From [Clostridium] aerotolerans DSM 5434 (lineage in GTDB: Bacteria > Bacillota > Clostridia > Lachnospirales > Lachnospiraceae), in the NCBI RefSeq assembly GCF_000687555.1, contig NZ_JHWJ01000001.1:186001-250000 (forward strand): 64,000 nucleotides of DNA. The letters are read 5' to 3'. A program made the position numbers and the translations under genes. Below the pieces are notes generated by a model. It saw nothing but the letters and a program-made list of their open reading frames with translations, was not told the origin of the DNA and ran no database searches. Positions 35,839-45,047 of the stretch are shown in pieces; position 1 is the stretch's first letter, and the number at the start of each line of letters is the position of its first letter.

Positions 35839-36564
35839 GTGAAATTAGGTCATCGAGTGGGGATTGGTAATACAGCAGACGTCTATCATTGGGAAGGTGA
35901 GACCGTCATTAAGTTGTTTCATTCCGGATATCCCAAAGACAGCGTTATGAGGGAATTCTCAAATGCGGCAATTGTCAGTAAGATGGATTTTCCAAAGCCT
36001 ATGGCATATGATGTCATTGAGGTGGATGGAAGATTGGGTATTATTTATGACAGCGTTATGGGAGAGTCTTTACTGGACTGGCTGTTAAGAACAAAAGATT
36101 TAGAACGGGGAGGAGAGATACTGGCTCAGCTTCATAAAAGGATGCTGGCCCATAAGGTTACATCTGCTCCCAATTACAAAGATTTTCTATACCGGAATCT
36201 GGAGCGGGCAGCAAGAAACTCTGAAGAGAAATTTGAGGGTCTTTTTGGGCAGCTTCAAAAACTTCCAGATGGGGATACCTTTTGCCATGGGGATTTTCAT
36301 CCAGGCAATGTAATTTTAAGCAGTGAAAACCCGGTTGTCATTGATTTTATGAATGTATGTGCAGGAGATTATTTTTATGACGTTGCAAGGACGGTTTTTC
36401 TGATTGAATATACTCCAGTTCCTCAGATTCCGGGAGCGGTAGAAGAACTGTTAAGGTTAAAAACAGCACTGGCAGATCAGTACCTGATTCATATGAAGGT
36501 GGACCGGGAGCAGATATCAGACTTTTTAGAGGTGATCATTTCCTCCAGGCCGGGTGAATCTTAA
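35839..36564 (+). CDS. Aminoglycoside/choline phosphotransferase-fold kinase
   Basis: 241 residues starting at a GTG with AAAGGGAG upstream. KLGHRVGIGNTADVYHWEGETVIKLF is the N-lobe, and the catalytic loop is FCHGDFHPGNVILS with the metal-binding VVIDFMN. It resembles the TIGR02172-type APH-fold family seen in Fibrobacter and Lachnospiraceae. The phosphorylated small molecule is not known. I see no resistance context. The glycine riboswitch begins about 80 bases downstream and belongs to the next gene. Confidence 0.8.
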   Translation: MKLGHRVGIGNTADVYHWEGETVIKLFHSGYPKDSVMREFSNAAIVSKMDFPKPMAYDVIEVDGRLGIIYDSVMGESLLDWLLRTKDLERGGEILAQLHKRMLAHKVTSAPNYKDFLYRNLERAARNSEEKFEGLFGQLQKLPDGDTFCHGDFHPGNVILSSENPVVIDFMNVCAGDYFYDVARTVFLIEYTPVPQIPGAVEELLRLKTALADQYLIHMKVDREQISDFLEVIISSRPGES

Positions 36565-36591
36565 AAGGTACAAAGAAATGAAAACCGTGGT

Positions 36592-36620
36592 TTGACTTTA
36601 TTAAATTAATGTGATAGTAT
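36592..36620 (+). promoter_or_regulatory. Promoter of the glycine riboswitch transcript
   Basis: TTGACT (36592-36597), 17 bases and TAGTAT (36615-36620), ending about 25 bases before the first aptamer. Confidence 0.7.
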
Positions 36621-36642
36621 AGAAAATGAAGTATCATCAACA

Positions 36643-36820
36643 AGTGAAGTTTGTAGGAAAATGGCTATAGCCTACCGAAGGAGTAACACTCTCAGGTGCC
36701 TGGAAAACCAGGTGTGGACTATAAATGGATGTAACTCTGGAGAATCCCTTGATTGGGTGCCGAAGGTGTAAGGGGCGGATTTATCCGCTTTAATCTCTCA
36801 GGCAAAAGGACAGAGAACCT
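36643..36820 (+). ncRNA. gcvT: Tandem glycine riboswitch
   Basis: Two adjacent aptamer cores are readable. The first has CCTACCGAAGGAGTAA followed by CTCTCAGG and a hairpin ending GTGGAC (to about 36722). The second has CTCTGGAGAATCCC, GGTGCCGAAGGTGTAA and TCTCAGGCAAAAGGACAGAG (to about 36820). Both match the glycine aptamer core (GCCGAAGG, CTCAGG, GGAC). A terminator at 36860 is the expected expression platform. The symporter downstream fits glycine control, and the window also carries glycine reductase. Confidence 0.93.
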
Positions 36821-36859
36821 TTATAAATTTATTTTTGGGGTCTTTTTGTGCATATCCGG

Positions 36860-36895
36860 AGTCAAACCATATTTTTGGTTTGGCTTTTTTATTTG
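36860..36895 (+). terminator. Riboswitch expression-platform terminator
   Basis: AGTCAAACCA pairs with TGGTTTGGCT (10 bp, one wobble, 6-base loop), followed by TTTTT. It lies between the second aptamer and the symporter start, so glycine binding presumably prevents it forming. Confidence 0.8.
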
Positions 36896-36967
36896 TTGAT
36901 GCATTCAGGACATTCTGATTTACAGCTTCAGAATATCCATGCAAAAATAATAAGGAGTGTTACGAGT

Positions 36968-38359
36968 ATGGAATGGTTTTCGGCTTTGGTTGTCAGTATT
37001 AACAAAGTGTTATGGAATGTGTTTTTGATTGTTGTTCTTTGCGGTGTAGGTCTTTACTTTACCATAAGAACGAGAGGAATTCAGTTTCGCAGGTTTAAGC
37101 AAAGCTTTCGTATGACCTTTGGCTCCATTACCTTAAGAGGAAAGGATGCCAGTGAAAAAGAGGGTATGACTTCTTTTCAGTCACTGCTTACCTCAATATC
37201 CGCACAGATCGGTACGGGAAATCTTGCAGGTGTGGCAACCGCAATGGTTTCGGGAGGACCTGGTTCCGTGTTCTGGATGTGGGTCAGTGCAATTTTAGGT
37301 ATGGCGACTATTTACGCGGAGGCAACTCTGGCTCAGCGTTATAAGACTGTGGTAAACGGAGAACTGGTAGGTGGGCCTGTCTATTATATCCGGGCGGCTA
37401 TCAAAGGGCCGGCTGGTAAAGTAGTAGCGGCTACATTCTCTGTGCTCATTATCATTGCCCTTGGATTTATGGGAAATATGGTTCAGGCAAATTCCGTAGG
37501 AGGAGCCATGGAAGCAGCGTTTGGGGTTCGTTCTGAGTACGTGGGAGTCGCCCTGGCTATCTTATCCCTGCTTGTATTTTTAGGCGGAGTCAAACGAATC
37601 GTTGCTGTGGCAGAAAAGGTAGTTCCTTTTATGGCAGTGTTCTTTACTCTATCTTCCTTAATTATCATGGTAGTAAATTTTCGCAGCATCATTCCTGCTT
37701 TTTATGATATTTTTGTCGGTGCATTTAATCCGCAGGCAGTTTTAGGCGGGGTACTTGGAGTATCTGTACAGAAATCCATTCGTTTTGGAATCGCCAGAGG
37801 CTTATTCACCCATGAAGCCGGTATGGGATCCACACCTCATGCCCATGCCCTTGCCCGCGTAAAAAATCCGTGTGAACAGGGACTGGTTGCCATGATGGGA
37901 GTCTTTGTGGATACCATTGTACTTTTACCATTAACAGTTCTTGCTATCTTAACCTCCGGAGTCCTGGGCTCCAGAGATGTAAAAGGAGAGTTTGTAACGG
38001 GAATCGAACTGACCCAGTCTGCGTTTGCTCAGGTCTTTGGCCATTTTGGCTATGTGGTCATTGCTATCTGTGTGTTCTTCTTTGCATTTGCTACCATCAT
38101 GGGCTGGTACTTTTTCGGCCTTGCCAATGTGAAGTATCTCTTTGGTAAAAAGGCCATTCCATTTTATGCGGTCATGGTATCCATTTTCGTAGGTGTGGGC
38201 TGTGCGCTGAAAGTAGATCTGGTCTGGAATCTTGCCGACCTTTTCAATGGTCTGATGGTGATACCTAATATACTGTCTCTCCTATTACTTGGTGGAGTTG
38301 TCATCAAGCTGACAAAAGACTGGGAAGCTGGAAAGCCATATGACAGCGAAATAAAATAA
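36968..38359 (+). CDS. Sodium:alanine/glycine symporter (AGCS family)
   Basis: About 463 residues with AGCS hallmarks: TSISAQIGTGNLAGVATAMVSGGPGSVFWMW, EATLAQRYK, GGPVYYIRAAIKG, HEAGMGSTPHAHALA and about ten membrane spans. I place the start at the ATG 36968 (AAGGAG upstream); an in-frame GTG 40 codons earlier would read through the riboswitch terminator. Control by a tandem glycine riboswitch indicates that glycine is the main substrate. I infer supply of glycine for the Grd system at 59267 and beyond. Confidence 0.92.
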   Translation: MEWFSALVVSINKVLWNVFLIVVLCGVGLYFTIRTRGIQFRRFKQSFRMTFGSITLRGKDASEKEGMTSFQSLLTSISAQIGTGNLAGVATAMVSGGPGSVFWMWVSAILGMATIYAEATLAQRYKTVVNGELVGGPVYYIRAAIKGPAGKVVAATFSVLIIIALGFMGNMVQANSVGGAMEAAFGVRSEYVGVALAILSLLVFLGGVKRIVAVAEKVVPFMAVFFTLSSLIIMVVNFRSIIPAFYDIFVGAFNPQAVLGGVLGVSVQKSIRFGIARGLFTHEAGMGSTPHAHALARVKNPCEQGLVAMMGVFVDTIVLLPLTVLAILTSGVLGSRDVKGEFVTGIELTQSAFAQVFGHFGYVVIAICVFFFAFATIMGWYFFGLANVKYLFGKKAIPFYAVMVSIFVGVGCALKVDLVWNLADLFNGLMVIPNILSLLLLGGVVIKLTKDWEAGKPYDSEIK

Positions 38360-38378
38360 AGAAAATAATATACTTAAT

Positions 38379-38415
38379 ATCCTCGTCAACCGGGCTGGTT
38401 GGCGGGGATTTTTTA
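38379..38415 (+). terminator. Intrinsic terminator
   Basis: ATCCTCGTCAACC pairs with GGTTGGCGGGGAT around a 5-base loop, followed by TTTTT, closing the symporter gene. Confidence 0.88.
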
Positions 38416-38570
38416 ATTGTTATAATTTTGTAAACATATACAAAAAAACTTAAAATTAATTAATGCTTACTTAATGGCATTCTAAAAATAAAAGTATATA
38501 ATAGGTCTTTGTGGTTCCTGTTTGGTCAATCTAAAACGCCACAAACGTACAGCATGAGGAGGACAAAAGA

Positions 38571-39965
38571 GTGGCATTCAGTAGTTTAGAATTTATTTTT
38601 CGTTTTTTTCCGGCATTTCTGGCACTCTATTATCTTGCGCCTTATAAGCATCGAAACAAAGTCCTTCTTATAGGAAGCCTTTGTTTTTATGCCCTGGGAG
38701 ATTTCCGGTATCTTCCTCTGATTTTAGCATCAGTTGGAATCAATTATCTCATTGTCAGACAGATGATCCGTCATCGGGATCATGAAAAGATCTGGCTTCT
38801 TTTATCCCTGGTATATAATATAGGGACCTTGTTTTTCTTTAAATATTCAAATTTCTTAATTGAAAATATAAATGCCATAGCACAGGTGTTTCACTGGGAG
38901 AAAGAATTGCCCGTGTTAAATCTTTCACTCCCCCTGGGGATCAGCTTTTATACCTTTCAGGTGATTTCCTGTGTGATCGATGTATATCGTAAGGAAATCG
39001 GTGAAGAGCTTACGTTCTTAAATTTTGCTACGTATGTCACCATGTTTCCTAAAATATTATCCGGGCCAATTACTTCCTATGGAGAAATTTCAGAGGAGCT
39101 GTCCGTCAGAAAATATATCATCTTTAAGTTAGAGATCGGACTAAGGTATTTTATTCTTGGCTTGGGCATGAAGGTGTTGGTGGCAGACCGCATCGGGCTG
39201 TTATGGAACGACATTCAGACCATAGGCTTTCAGAGTATTTCCACTCCTCTGGCATGGCTGGGTTCTCTGGCATACAGTCTCCAGATTTATCTGGATTTTC
39301 AGGGCTATTCCCTTATGGCAATCGGTGTGGGAAGAATGCTGGGCTTTCACCTTCCGGCCAACTTTAACCACCCCTATATGTCAAAATCCATTACGGAATT
39401 CTGGCGAAGGTGGCATATGACCCTTGGCATGTGGTTTCGCAGCTATGTATATATACCGCTGGGAGGAAACCGGTATGGCTTAAAACGCCTTGCCGCCAAT
39501 CTTTTTGCAGTATGGATTCTTACCGGCTTATGGCATGGCGCCAGCTGGAATTTTGTCTTGTGGGGAATTCTTTTGTTCCTGTTAATTCTTCTGGAAAAGC
39601 TTTTTTATAAACCACTTCTTGACCGGTCAAAGATTCTGGCGAGACTTTATATGCTTTTTGTAATACCTGTTACCTGGATTATCTTTGCGGTCAATCATTT
39701 GAAAGACCTCATGATTTACTTGGGTAGGATGTTTGGCATATACCAGGGGGTCAATGTAAATCCAAACGACTACGTTCGGTATTTCAGTCAGTATAAATGG
39801 ATATTTCTCATTGGAGGTTTTCTTTGCTTTCCTTATGGAAAACGTATATTTAACCGATTTCAGAACAGCTGGGCATGTACTTTATTCTTGCTGGCAATAT
39901 TCTGGTATTCTGTTTACTTCATTTCCAATGGGGCAAATAATCCCTTCCTATATTTTAAATTTTAG
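38571..39965 (+). CDS. MBOAT-family membrane O-acyltransferase (AlgI/DltB-like)
   Basis: 464 residues, about ten spans, from a GTG with GAGGAGGA upstream. LNLSLPLGISFYTFQVISCVIDVYRKEI, FWRRWHMTLGMWFRSYVYIPLGGNR and TGLWHGASWNFVLWG (catalytic His) are MBOAT landmarks. These proteins move acyl groups across the membrane to surface polymers. The SGNH-type partner follows 27 bases later, as in AlgI/AlgX, PatA/PatB and similar O-acetylation systems. The acceptor polymer is not identifiable here. Confidence 0.9.
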   Translation: MAFSSLEFIFRFFPAFLALYYLAPYKHRNKVLLIGSLCFYALGDFRYLPLILASVGINYLIVRQMIRHRDHEKIWLLLSLVYNIGTLFFFKYSNFLIENINAIAQVFHWEKELPVLNLSLPLGISFYTFQVISCVIDVYRKEIGEELTFLNFATYVTMFPKILSGPITSYGEISEELSVRKYIIFKLEIGLRYFILGLGMKVLVADRIGLLWNDIQTIGFQSISTPLAWLGSLAYSLQIYLDFQGYSLMAIGVGRMLGFHLPANFNHPYMSKSITEFWRRWHMTLGMWFRSYVYIPLGGNRYGLKRLAANLFAVWILTGLWHGASWNFVLWGILLFLLILLEKLFYKPLLDRSKILARLYMLFVIPVTWIIFAVNHLKDLMIYLGRMFGIYQGVNVNPNDYVRYFSQYKWIFLIGGFLCFPYGKRIFNRFQNSWACTLFLLAIFWYSVYFISNGANNPFLYFKF

Positions 39966-39992
39966 GAGTACATATAATACGAAAGGATGCGT

Positions 39993-41012
39993 ATGAAACA
40001 TTTAGGAGACTTTAAACGATACCGTCTGCTTGCCCTGGTTTTACTCAGTTCCCTGGCATTGTCTTTGATAGGATTCGCAGGGAAAAATACGGTTTACGCA
40101 GATGATACCGTGGATATATTAAAAGCCCCTCAGCTAATGGTGGTGTTGGAAGGTTTAAAACAGGGCAGATATCCGTGGGGTATCCTGACCCTTGGAGTGA
40201 GACCGGCGGAAGTATCTGAAAATCCTGGACTCATAGGAGAGACAGGGATTACAAAAGAGACAGAAGGCACAAAAGAAACAGAGGCCATGAAAGAGTCAGA
40301 AGCCTTGAAGGAATCAGAGGATAATAGCCAGGAAAACCAGGCTGTGGAACCGGAACAGACAGAAGCGTCTGTAGAAGAAGAGAAGTCCCCTCCATCTGAA
40401 GTCCCAAACAAGAGTCCTTTTACAAGAGTAGATGAGAGCTATTTTGATGATGCACTATTTATCGGAGACTCAAGGACTGTGGGCTTATCCCAGTATTCCA
40501 ATTGGAAAAATCCTGCCTATTATGCAGACGTAGGTCTTACGGTTTATTCCGTATTTGACAAAAAGGTTGCAACGGTAAATGGGGAGACCATGACCATAGA
40601 CCAGGCTCTAAAAAGGCAGAAGTTTGGAAAAATCTATATCATGCTTGGAATCAATGAACTTGGAAGAGGAACGACAGAGACTTTTGCAAAGAAGTATAGT
40701 GAAGTAATTGGAAGAATTAAGGAGCTTCAGCCCGATGCCATTATATTTATAGAAGGAATCATGGGAGTATCAAAAAAGAAGTCAGATTCCGATCCGATCT
40801 TCAATAACAGAAATATACAGGAGAGAAATGCCGCAATTCAGTCTCTGGCAGATGATACGTCTTTATTCTATATTGATGTAAATCAGGTGATTATGGATGG
40901 TACAGGTGGGATTCCTTCTGATTATACGTTTGATAACGTCCATCTAAAGGCCGCTTACTATAAAATCTGGACAGAGTTTCTTATGGACCATGGAGTCATA
41001 AGAAAACCTTAA
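39993..41012 (+). CDS. Membrane-anchored SGNH-type acyl-transfer partner
   Basis: 339 residues. An N-terminal signal/anchor (RYRLLALVLLSSLALSLIGFAG) is followed by a Glu/Lys/Ser/Thr-rich linker (~75-140) with ETE-GTKETEA-type repeats, then an SGNH domain: FIGDSRTVGL (Ser), GINELG (Asn) and DNVHLKAAY (Asp/His). All catalytic blocks are present. GAAAGG is 6 bases before the ATG at 39993; the ATG two codons earlier has no spacing. It probably transfers acyl groups from the MBOAT partner to an extracellular glycan. Confidence 0.82.
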   Translation: MKHLGDFKRYRLLALVLLSSLALSLIGFAGKNTVYADDTVDILKAPQLMVVLEGLKQGRYPWGILTLGVRPAEVSENPGLIGETGITKETEGTKETEAMKESEALKESEDNSQENQAVEPEQTEASVEEEKSPPSEVPNKSPFTRVDESYFDDALFIGDSRTVGLSQYSNWKNPAYYADVGLTVYSVFDKKVATVNGETMTIDQALKRQKFGKIYIMLGINELGRGTTETFAKKYSEVIGRIKELQPDAIIFIEGIMGVSKKKSDSDPIFNNRNIQERNAAIQSLADDTSLFYIDVNQVIMDGTGGIPSDYTFDNVHLKAAYYKIWTEFLMDHGVIRKP

Positions 41013-41154
41013 GGAAACAAAATAAAAATTATAATAATCGGGGGATTCTCATAATTGCTTTTTTATATTATAATTAAGTCAGTGTGCTTAATTTGACGAT
41101 AAATGGTACATAATGGATAAAACCCGTATTTTTGGGGATAGAAAGGCATTCTAG

Positions 41155-42171
41155 ATGGATCGATTCGGTGATATTTTTAGTAATACGGTTGTTAAAAAGG
41201 TTTTTAGTATTTTACTCCTCGCTTTGTTCATGTATTTGTTCCGGGGTATGTTCAATCAGCTTCTCCTTATTTTTATTATTACCTTTATCTTCGGTCAGCT
41301 GCAAAAATATATCTATGATAAGGTAAATGCCAGGATAAAAGTAAGCCGTAAACTGATCACCATAATGATGTATGCAGTGATTCTTCTTATTTTTACCATC
41401 AGTGGTATTGTATACATTCCTAAAGTGACCCAGCAGCTGTTTGATATCGTCAATTTGATATCGAAATTTGATTTGAACCAGTTGCAGTCGGAGATTAACA
41501 TCAATCTCATTAGCAGCATTCCCAAGGAGCAGATTGACGGATATATCCGAATGGCAGAAAGTCATCTTCTCAGCTTTGTTGCAACGGCTGGTACATTCAG
41601 CATTAATCTGGTTCTTTCCTTTTTAATCAGCTTCCTCTTTTTATTGGAGAGAGATGAGATTATTGGCTTTTTAAAGCACATGGAGAATAGTAAGGTATCT
41701 TTTCTTTATGAATATTCTGTTTACTATGGAAAGAAGTTTTTAAATTCCTTTGGTAAAGTCATTGAATTACAGATTGTCATTGCTTTTATTAACTCCGTAT
41801 TATCTGTACTTGCTCTGACTCTAATGGGATTTCCTCAGACCTTGGGACTGGGAGCCATGATTTTCATTCTGGGACTGATTCCTGTAGCGGGTGTGATTAT
41901 TTCACTGATTCCGCTTACTATTATTGCATTTAACATCGGTGGTGCCATTAAGATTATTGAGGTCATTGTTATGATCGTGGTGCTTCATTCTCTGGAGACC
42001 TACGTCCTAAATCCTAAGTTAATGTCAGCTAAAACAAAGATTCCAGTATTTCTGGTGTTTTTAATCTTGTTAGTCAGCGAGCATTATATCGGGGTATGGG
42101 GATTGCTGTTCGGGATTCCGCTTTTTATGTTCTTGCTGGATATTTTAGATATTAAAGTGAAAGAGAAATAA
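41155..42171 (+). CDS. AI-2E-family transporter-like permease (YtvI/PerM type)
   Basis: 338 residues with the family pattern: N-terminal spans, a periplasmic-like helical stretch (QQLFDIVNLISKFDLNQLQSEI), then LGAMIFILGLIPVAGVIISLIPLTIIAF and LHSLETYVLNPKLMSAKTKIPVFLVFLILLVSEHYIGVWGLLFGIPLF. Members are linked to autoinducer-2 export or Na+/H+ antiport. Function here is open. It stands alone and shares a bidirectional terminator with the metal ABC operon. Confidence 0.85.
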   Translation: MDRFGDIFSNTVVKKVFSILLLALFMYLFRGMFNQLLLIFIITFIFGQLQKYIYDKVNARIKVSRKLITIMMYAVILLIFTISGIVYIPKVTQQLFDIVNLISKFDLNQLQSEININLISSIPKEQIDGYIRMAESHLLSFVATAGTFSINLVLSFLISFLFLLERDEIIGFLKHMENSKVSFLYEYSVYYGKKFLNSFGKVIELQIVIAFINSVLSVLALTLMGFPQTLGLGAMIFILGLIPVAGVIISLIPLTIIAFNIGGAIKIIEVIVMIVVLHSLETYVLNPKLMSAKTKIPVFLVFLILLVSEHYIGVWGLLFGIPLFMFLLDILDIKVKEK

Positions 42172-42184
42172 AAATAATGATATT

Positions 42185-42224
42185 GTTAAGCCAGCCCTTC
42201 TTACTTAAGAACGGCTGGCTTAAC
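42185..42224. terminator. Bidirectional intrinsic terminator
   Basis: GTTAAGCCAGCC and GGCTGGCTTAAC are perfect 12-bp arms between two convergent genes. Confidence 0.8.
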
Positions 42225-43343
42225 TTATTCTGAAAATATAGCCTTATATTCCTGGTCACTCAACTCTCTTCCTTTCGTAGTAAGTTTTATGACCTCATTT
42301 TCAATACTCACATTACCTTCTTTTAATAAGTATTTTACAGTTTTATTTGTAAACGCTTCATCCCAGCGAAAATGGGCGGAAAGAGTATGAAGGCCGGCTT
42401 CCTGGCTTTCTGCCTCGCTTCCTTCGTGTTGGTATAGATGAAAGAGCAATGTTTTCATGCTGAAATCCAGTTTTTGCCTTTTGTGTCTTCGGATGGAGCT
42501 TATAAAGCCCTTTTTTGGTGCCGTAATAAATACAAGAAAGAATACAAATCCAGTCATAACAGCCATACTGCCTGAGATAGAAACATCCAGCCAGGAAGCC
42601 AGATAAAAGCCTGAGATGCCATTGACAGCACCGATTCCTGTACTGAGCATCAGCATATGCTTTAAGTCATCGGTCAAAAGATAAGCCGTAGCAGGCGGTC
42701 CAATCATAAAGGCAACCACCAGTACAGAACCAACTGCTTCAAAAGCTCCTACGGTTGTCATGGAAACCAGCAACATCAACCCATAATGAATGAGAGTCGG
42801 AGAGATTCCCAGTACCGCGGACAGGATAGGATCAAAGGTAACTACTTTTAATTCCTTAAAAAATACTATGATACAAATCAGATTAATAAGGAGCAAGGTC
42901 AGTGTGCTGTAAATTGCTTTCGCACCAATGTCATAGCCAAACAAAATCATTCGGTTAAATGGAGCAAATGCAAGCTCACCTAACAAAACGGAATCCGTAT
43001 CCAGATGCACAGAACCTGCGTATCTGGTAATCAGTATGATGGCTATGGAAAATAACAGGGGAAATACAATCCCAATGGAAGCATCCTCAGAAAGGAGCTT
43101 TGTACGGTTTAATGTTTCTGTCAGCCATACGGTTGCAAGGCCCATAAAGGCAGCTCCTGCAATCAGAAGCGGGGAAGATAAGTCGTGGGTCAGGAAAAAG
43201 GCAAGGACAATACCTAGAAGAATGGTATGAGTAATGGAATCAGACATCATTGACATTTTCCTTAATACAAGAAATACTCCAGGCAGGGAGCAGGCAACGG
43301 CCACGATGACCGCAATCAGTTGAATTTCAAATTGTGGAGACAT
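42225..43343 (-). CDS. Metal ABC transporter permease with a C-terminal winged-helix-like extension
   Basis: About 372 residues. The first ~280 are a ZnuB/MntB-type permease with eight or so spans (SLPGVFLVLRKMSMMSDSITHTILLGIVLAF, VGSVLVVAFMIGPPATAYLLT). The last ~90 are hydrophilic (MKTLLFHLYQHEGSEAES...HTLSAHFRWDEAFTNKTVKYLLKEGNVSIENEVIKLTTKGREL) and look like a DtxR-type winged helix. AGGAGGG is 7 bases before the ATG at 43343 and only 1 base before the ATG at 43349. It overlaps the other permease gene by about 17 bases. Confidence 0.87.
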   Translation of the reverse strand: MSPQFEIQLIAVIVAVACSLPGVFLVLRKMSMMSDSITHTILLGIVLAFFLTHDLSSPLLIAGAAFMGLATVWLTETLNRTKLLSEDASIGIVFPLLFSIAIILITRYAGSVHLDTDSVLLGELAFAPFNRMILFGYDIGAKAIYSTLTLLLINLICIIVFFKELKVVTFDPILSAVLGISPTLIHYGLMLLVSMTTVGAFEAVGSVLVVAFMIGPPATAYLLTDDLKHMLMLSTGIGAVNGISGFYLASWLDVSISGSMAVMTGFVFFLVFITAPKKGFISSIRRHKRQKLDFSMKTLLFHLYQHEGSEAESQEAGLHTLSAHFRWDEAFTNKTVKYLLKEGNVSIENEVIKLTTKGRELSDQEYKAIFSE

Positions 43344-44250
43344 CTTCATTCCCTCCTCTTCTTTTTATCATCTGTTTTAAGTTCCTTCTATGAATCATCT
43401 TTTGTAAGATACCTCTTCCCGGAGCAAACAGGATACTGAATATGACAATGCAGCTGATAAACACAACAATGGCAGGTCCTGTTGGCAGTTTTGCAGTCAG
43501 AGAGCTGGCAATGGTTCCAAGGATTCCAGATACAGCACCAAAGACGGCAGACAGCATGACCATGACCCATAAGCGGTCGGTCCATTGCCTGGCAGCAACT
43601 GCGGGAGCGATCAGCATGGCGCTCATTAATATGACACCTACGGTCTGCAGGCCAATAATAATTGCCATAACAATCATAAATGACAGCAGAAGATTAATTT
43701 TATTGGCTGGAAGACCAAGGCTCCTGGCATATTCCATATCAAAGATAAATAGCTTAAATTCTTTCCAGAACAGGAGTACCAGGATAAGAAGTATGACTCC
43801 GCACAGGCTCATAAAGATCACGTCTCTTTGCAGCAGGGTAGAAGCCTGCCCGAAGATAAAGCGTTTTAATCCGGCCTGATTGGAGTTTGGTATTTTCTGG
43901 ACAAAGGTGAGGAGTACCAGCCCAAATCCGAAGAATACAGACATGACAAGGGCGAGTGCGCTGTCAAATTTGATTCTGGTATGTTTTACAATGCTGATGA
44001 TAAATAAAGTGGCCATTAAGCCTGAGACCAAGGCTCCAAGAAGAAGGACTTCCGTGTGCTTGGAGCCGGTCAGTATGAACGCCAGTATGACACCAGGCAA
44101 AGCGGCATGGGACACACCGTCACCTAAAAGACTTTGCTTACGAAGGACTGCGAAGCTTCCTAATATACCGCTTAATAAGCCTAAAATGGCTGAGCCAAGG
44201 GCCACGGTCTGAAACGTGTAGTCTTTAAAAAGGGTAAATACCTGTTCCAT
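43327..44250 (-). CDS. Metal ABC transporter permease (ZnuB/MntB-like)
   Basis: 307 residues with GSFAVLRKQSLLGDGVSHAALPGVILAFIL and VGVILMSAMLIAPAVAARQWTDRL, both conserved in manganese/zinc/iron permeases of the TroC/MntB group. AAGGAGGTG precedes the ATG. It forms the membrane channel together with the second permease, in an operon with binding protein, ATPase and DtxR regulator. Mn or Fe versus Zn cannot be decided from sequence; the DtxR regulator favours Mn or Fe. Confidence 0.9.
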   Translation of the reverse strand: MEQVFTLFKDYTFQTVALGSAILGLLSGILGSFAVLRKQSLLGDGVSHAALPGVILAFILTGSKHTEVLLLGALVSGLMATLFIISIVKHTRIKFDSALALVMSVFFGFGLVLLTFVQKIPNSNQAGLKRFIFGQASTLLQRDVIFMSLCGVILLILVLLFWKEFKLFIFDMEYARSLGLPANKINLLLSFMIVMAIIIGLQTVGVILMSAMLIAPAVAARQWTDRLWVMVMLSAVFGAVSGILGTIASSLTAKLPTGPAIVVFISCIVIFSILFAPGRGILQKMIHRRNLKQMIKRRGGNEDVSTI

Positions 44251-44264
44251 ATTTATGCACCTCC

Positions 44265-45023
<759 letters not shown>

Positions 45024-45047
45024 ATGGTTTCCTCCTTACTGAAATAA

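Noticed and set aside
36848-36967. A 40-codon in-frame extension upstream of the symporter, starting at a GTG.
   Set aside because: It spans the riboswitch terminator, and the ATG at 36968 has its own ribosome site.
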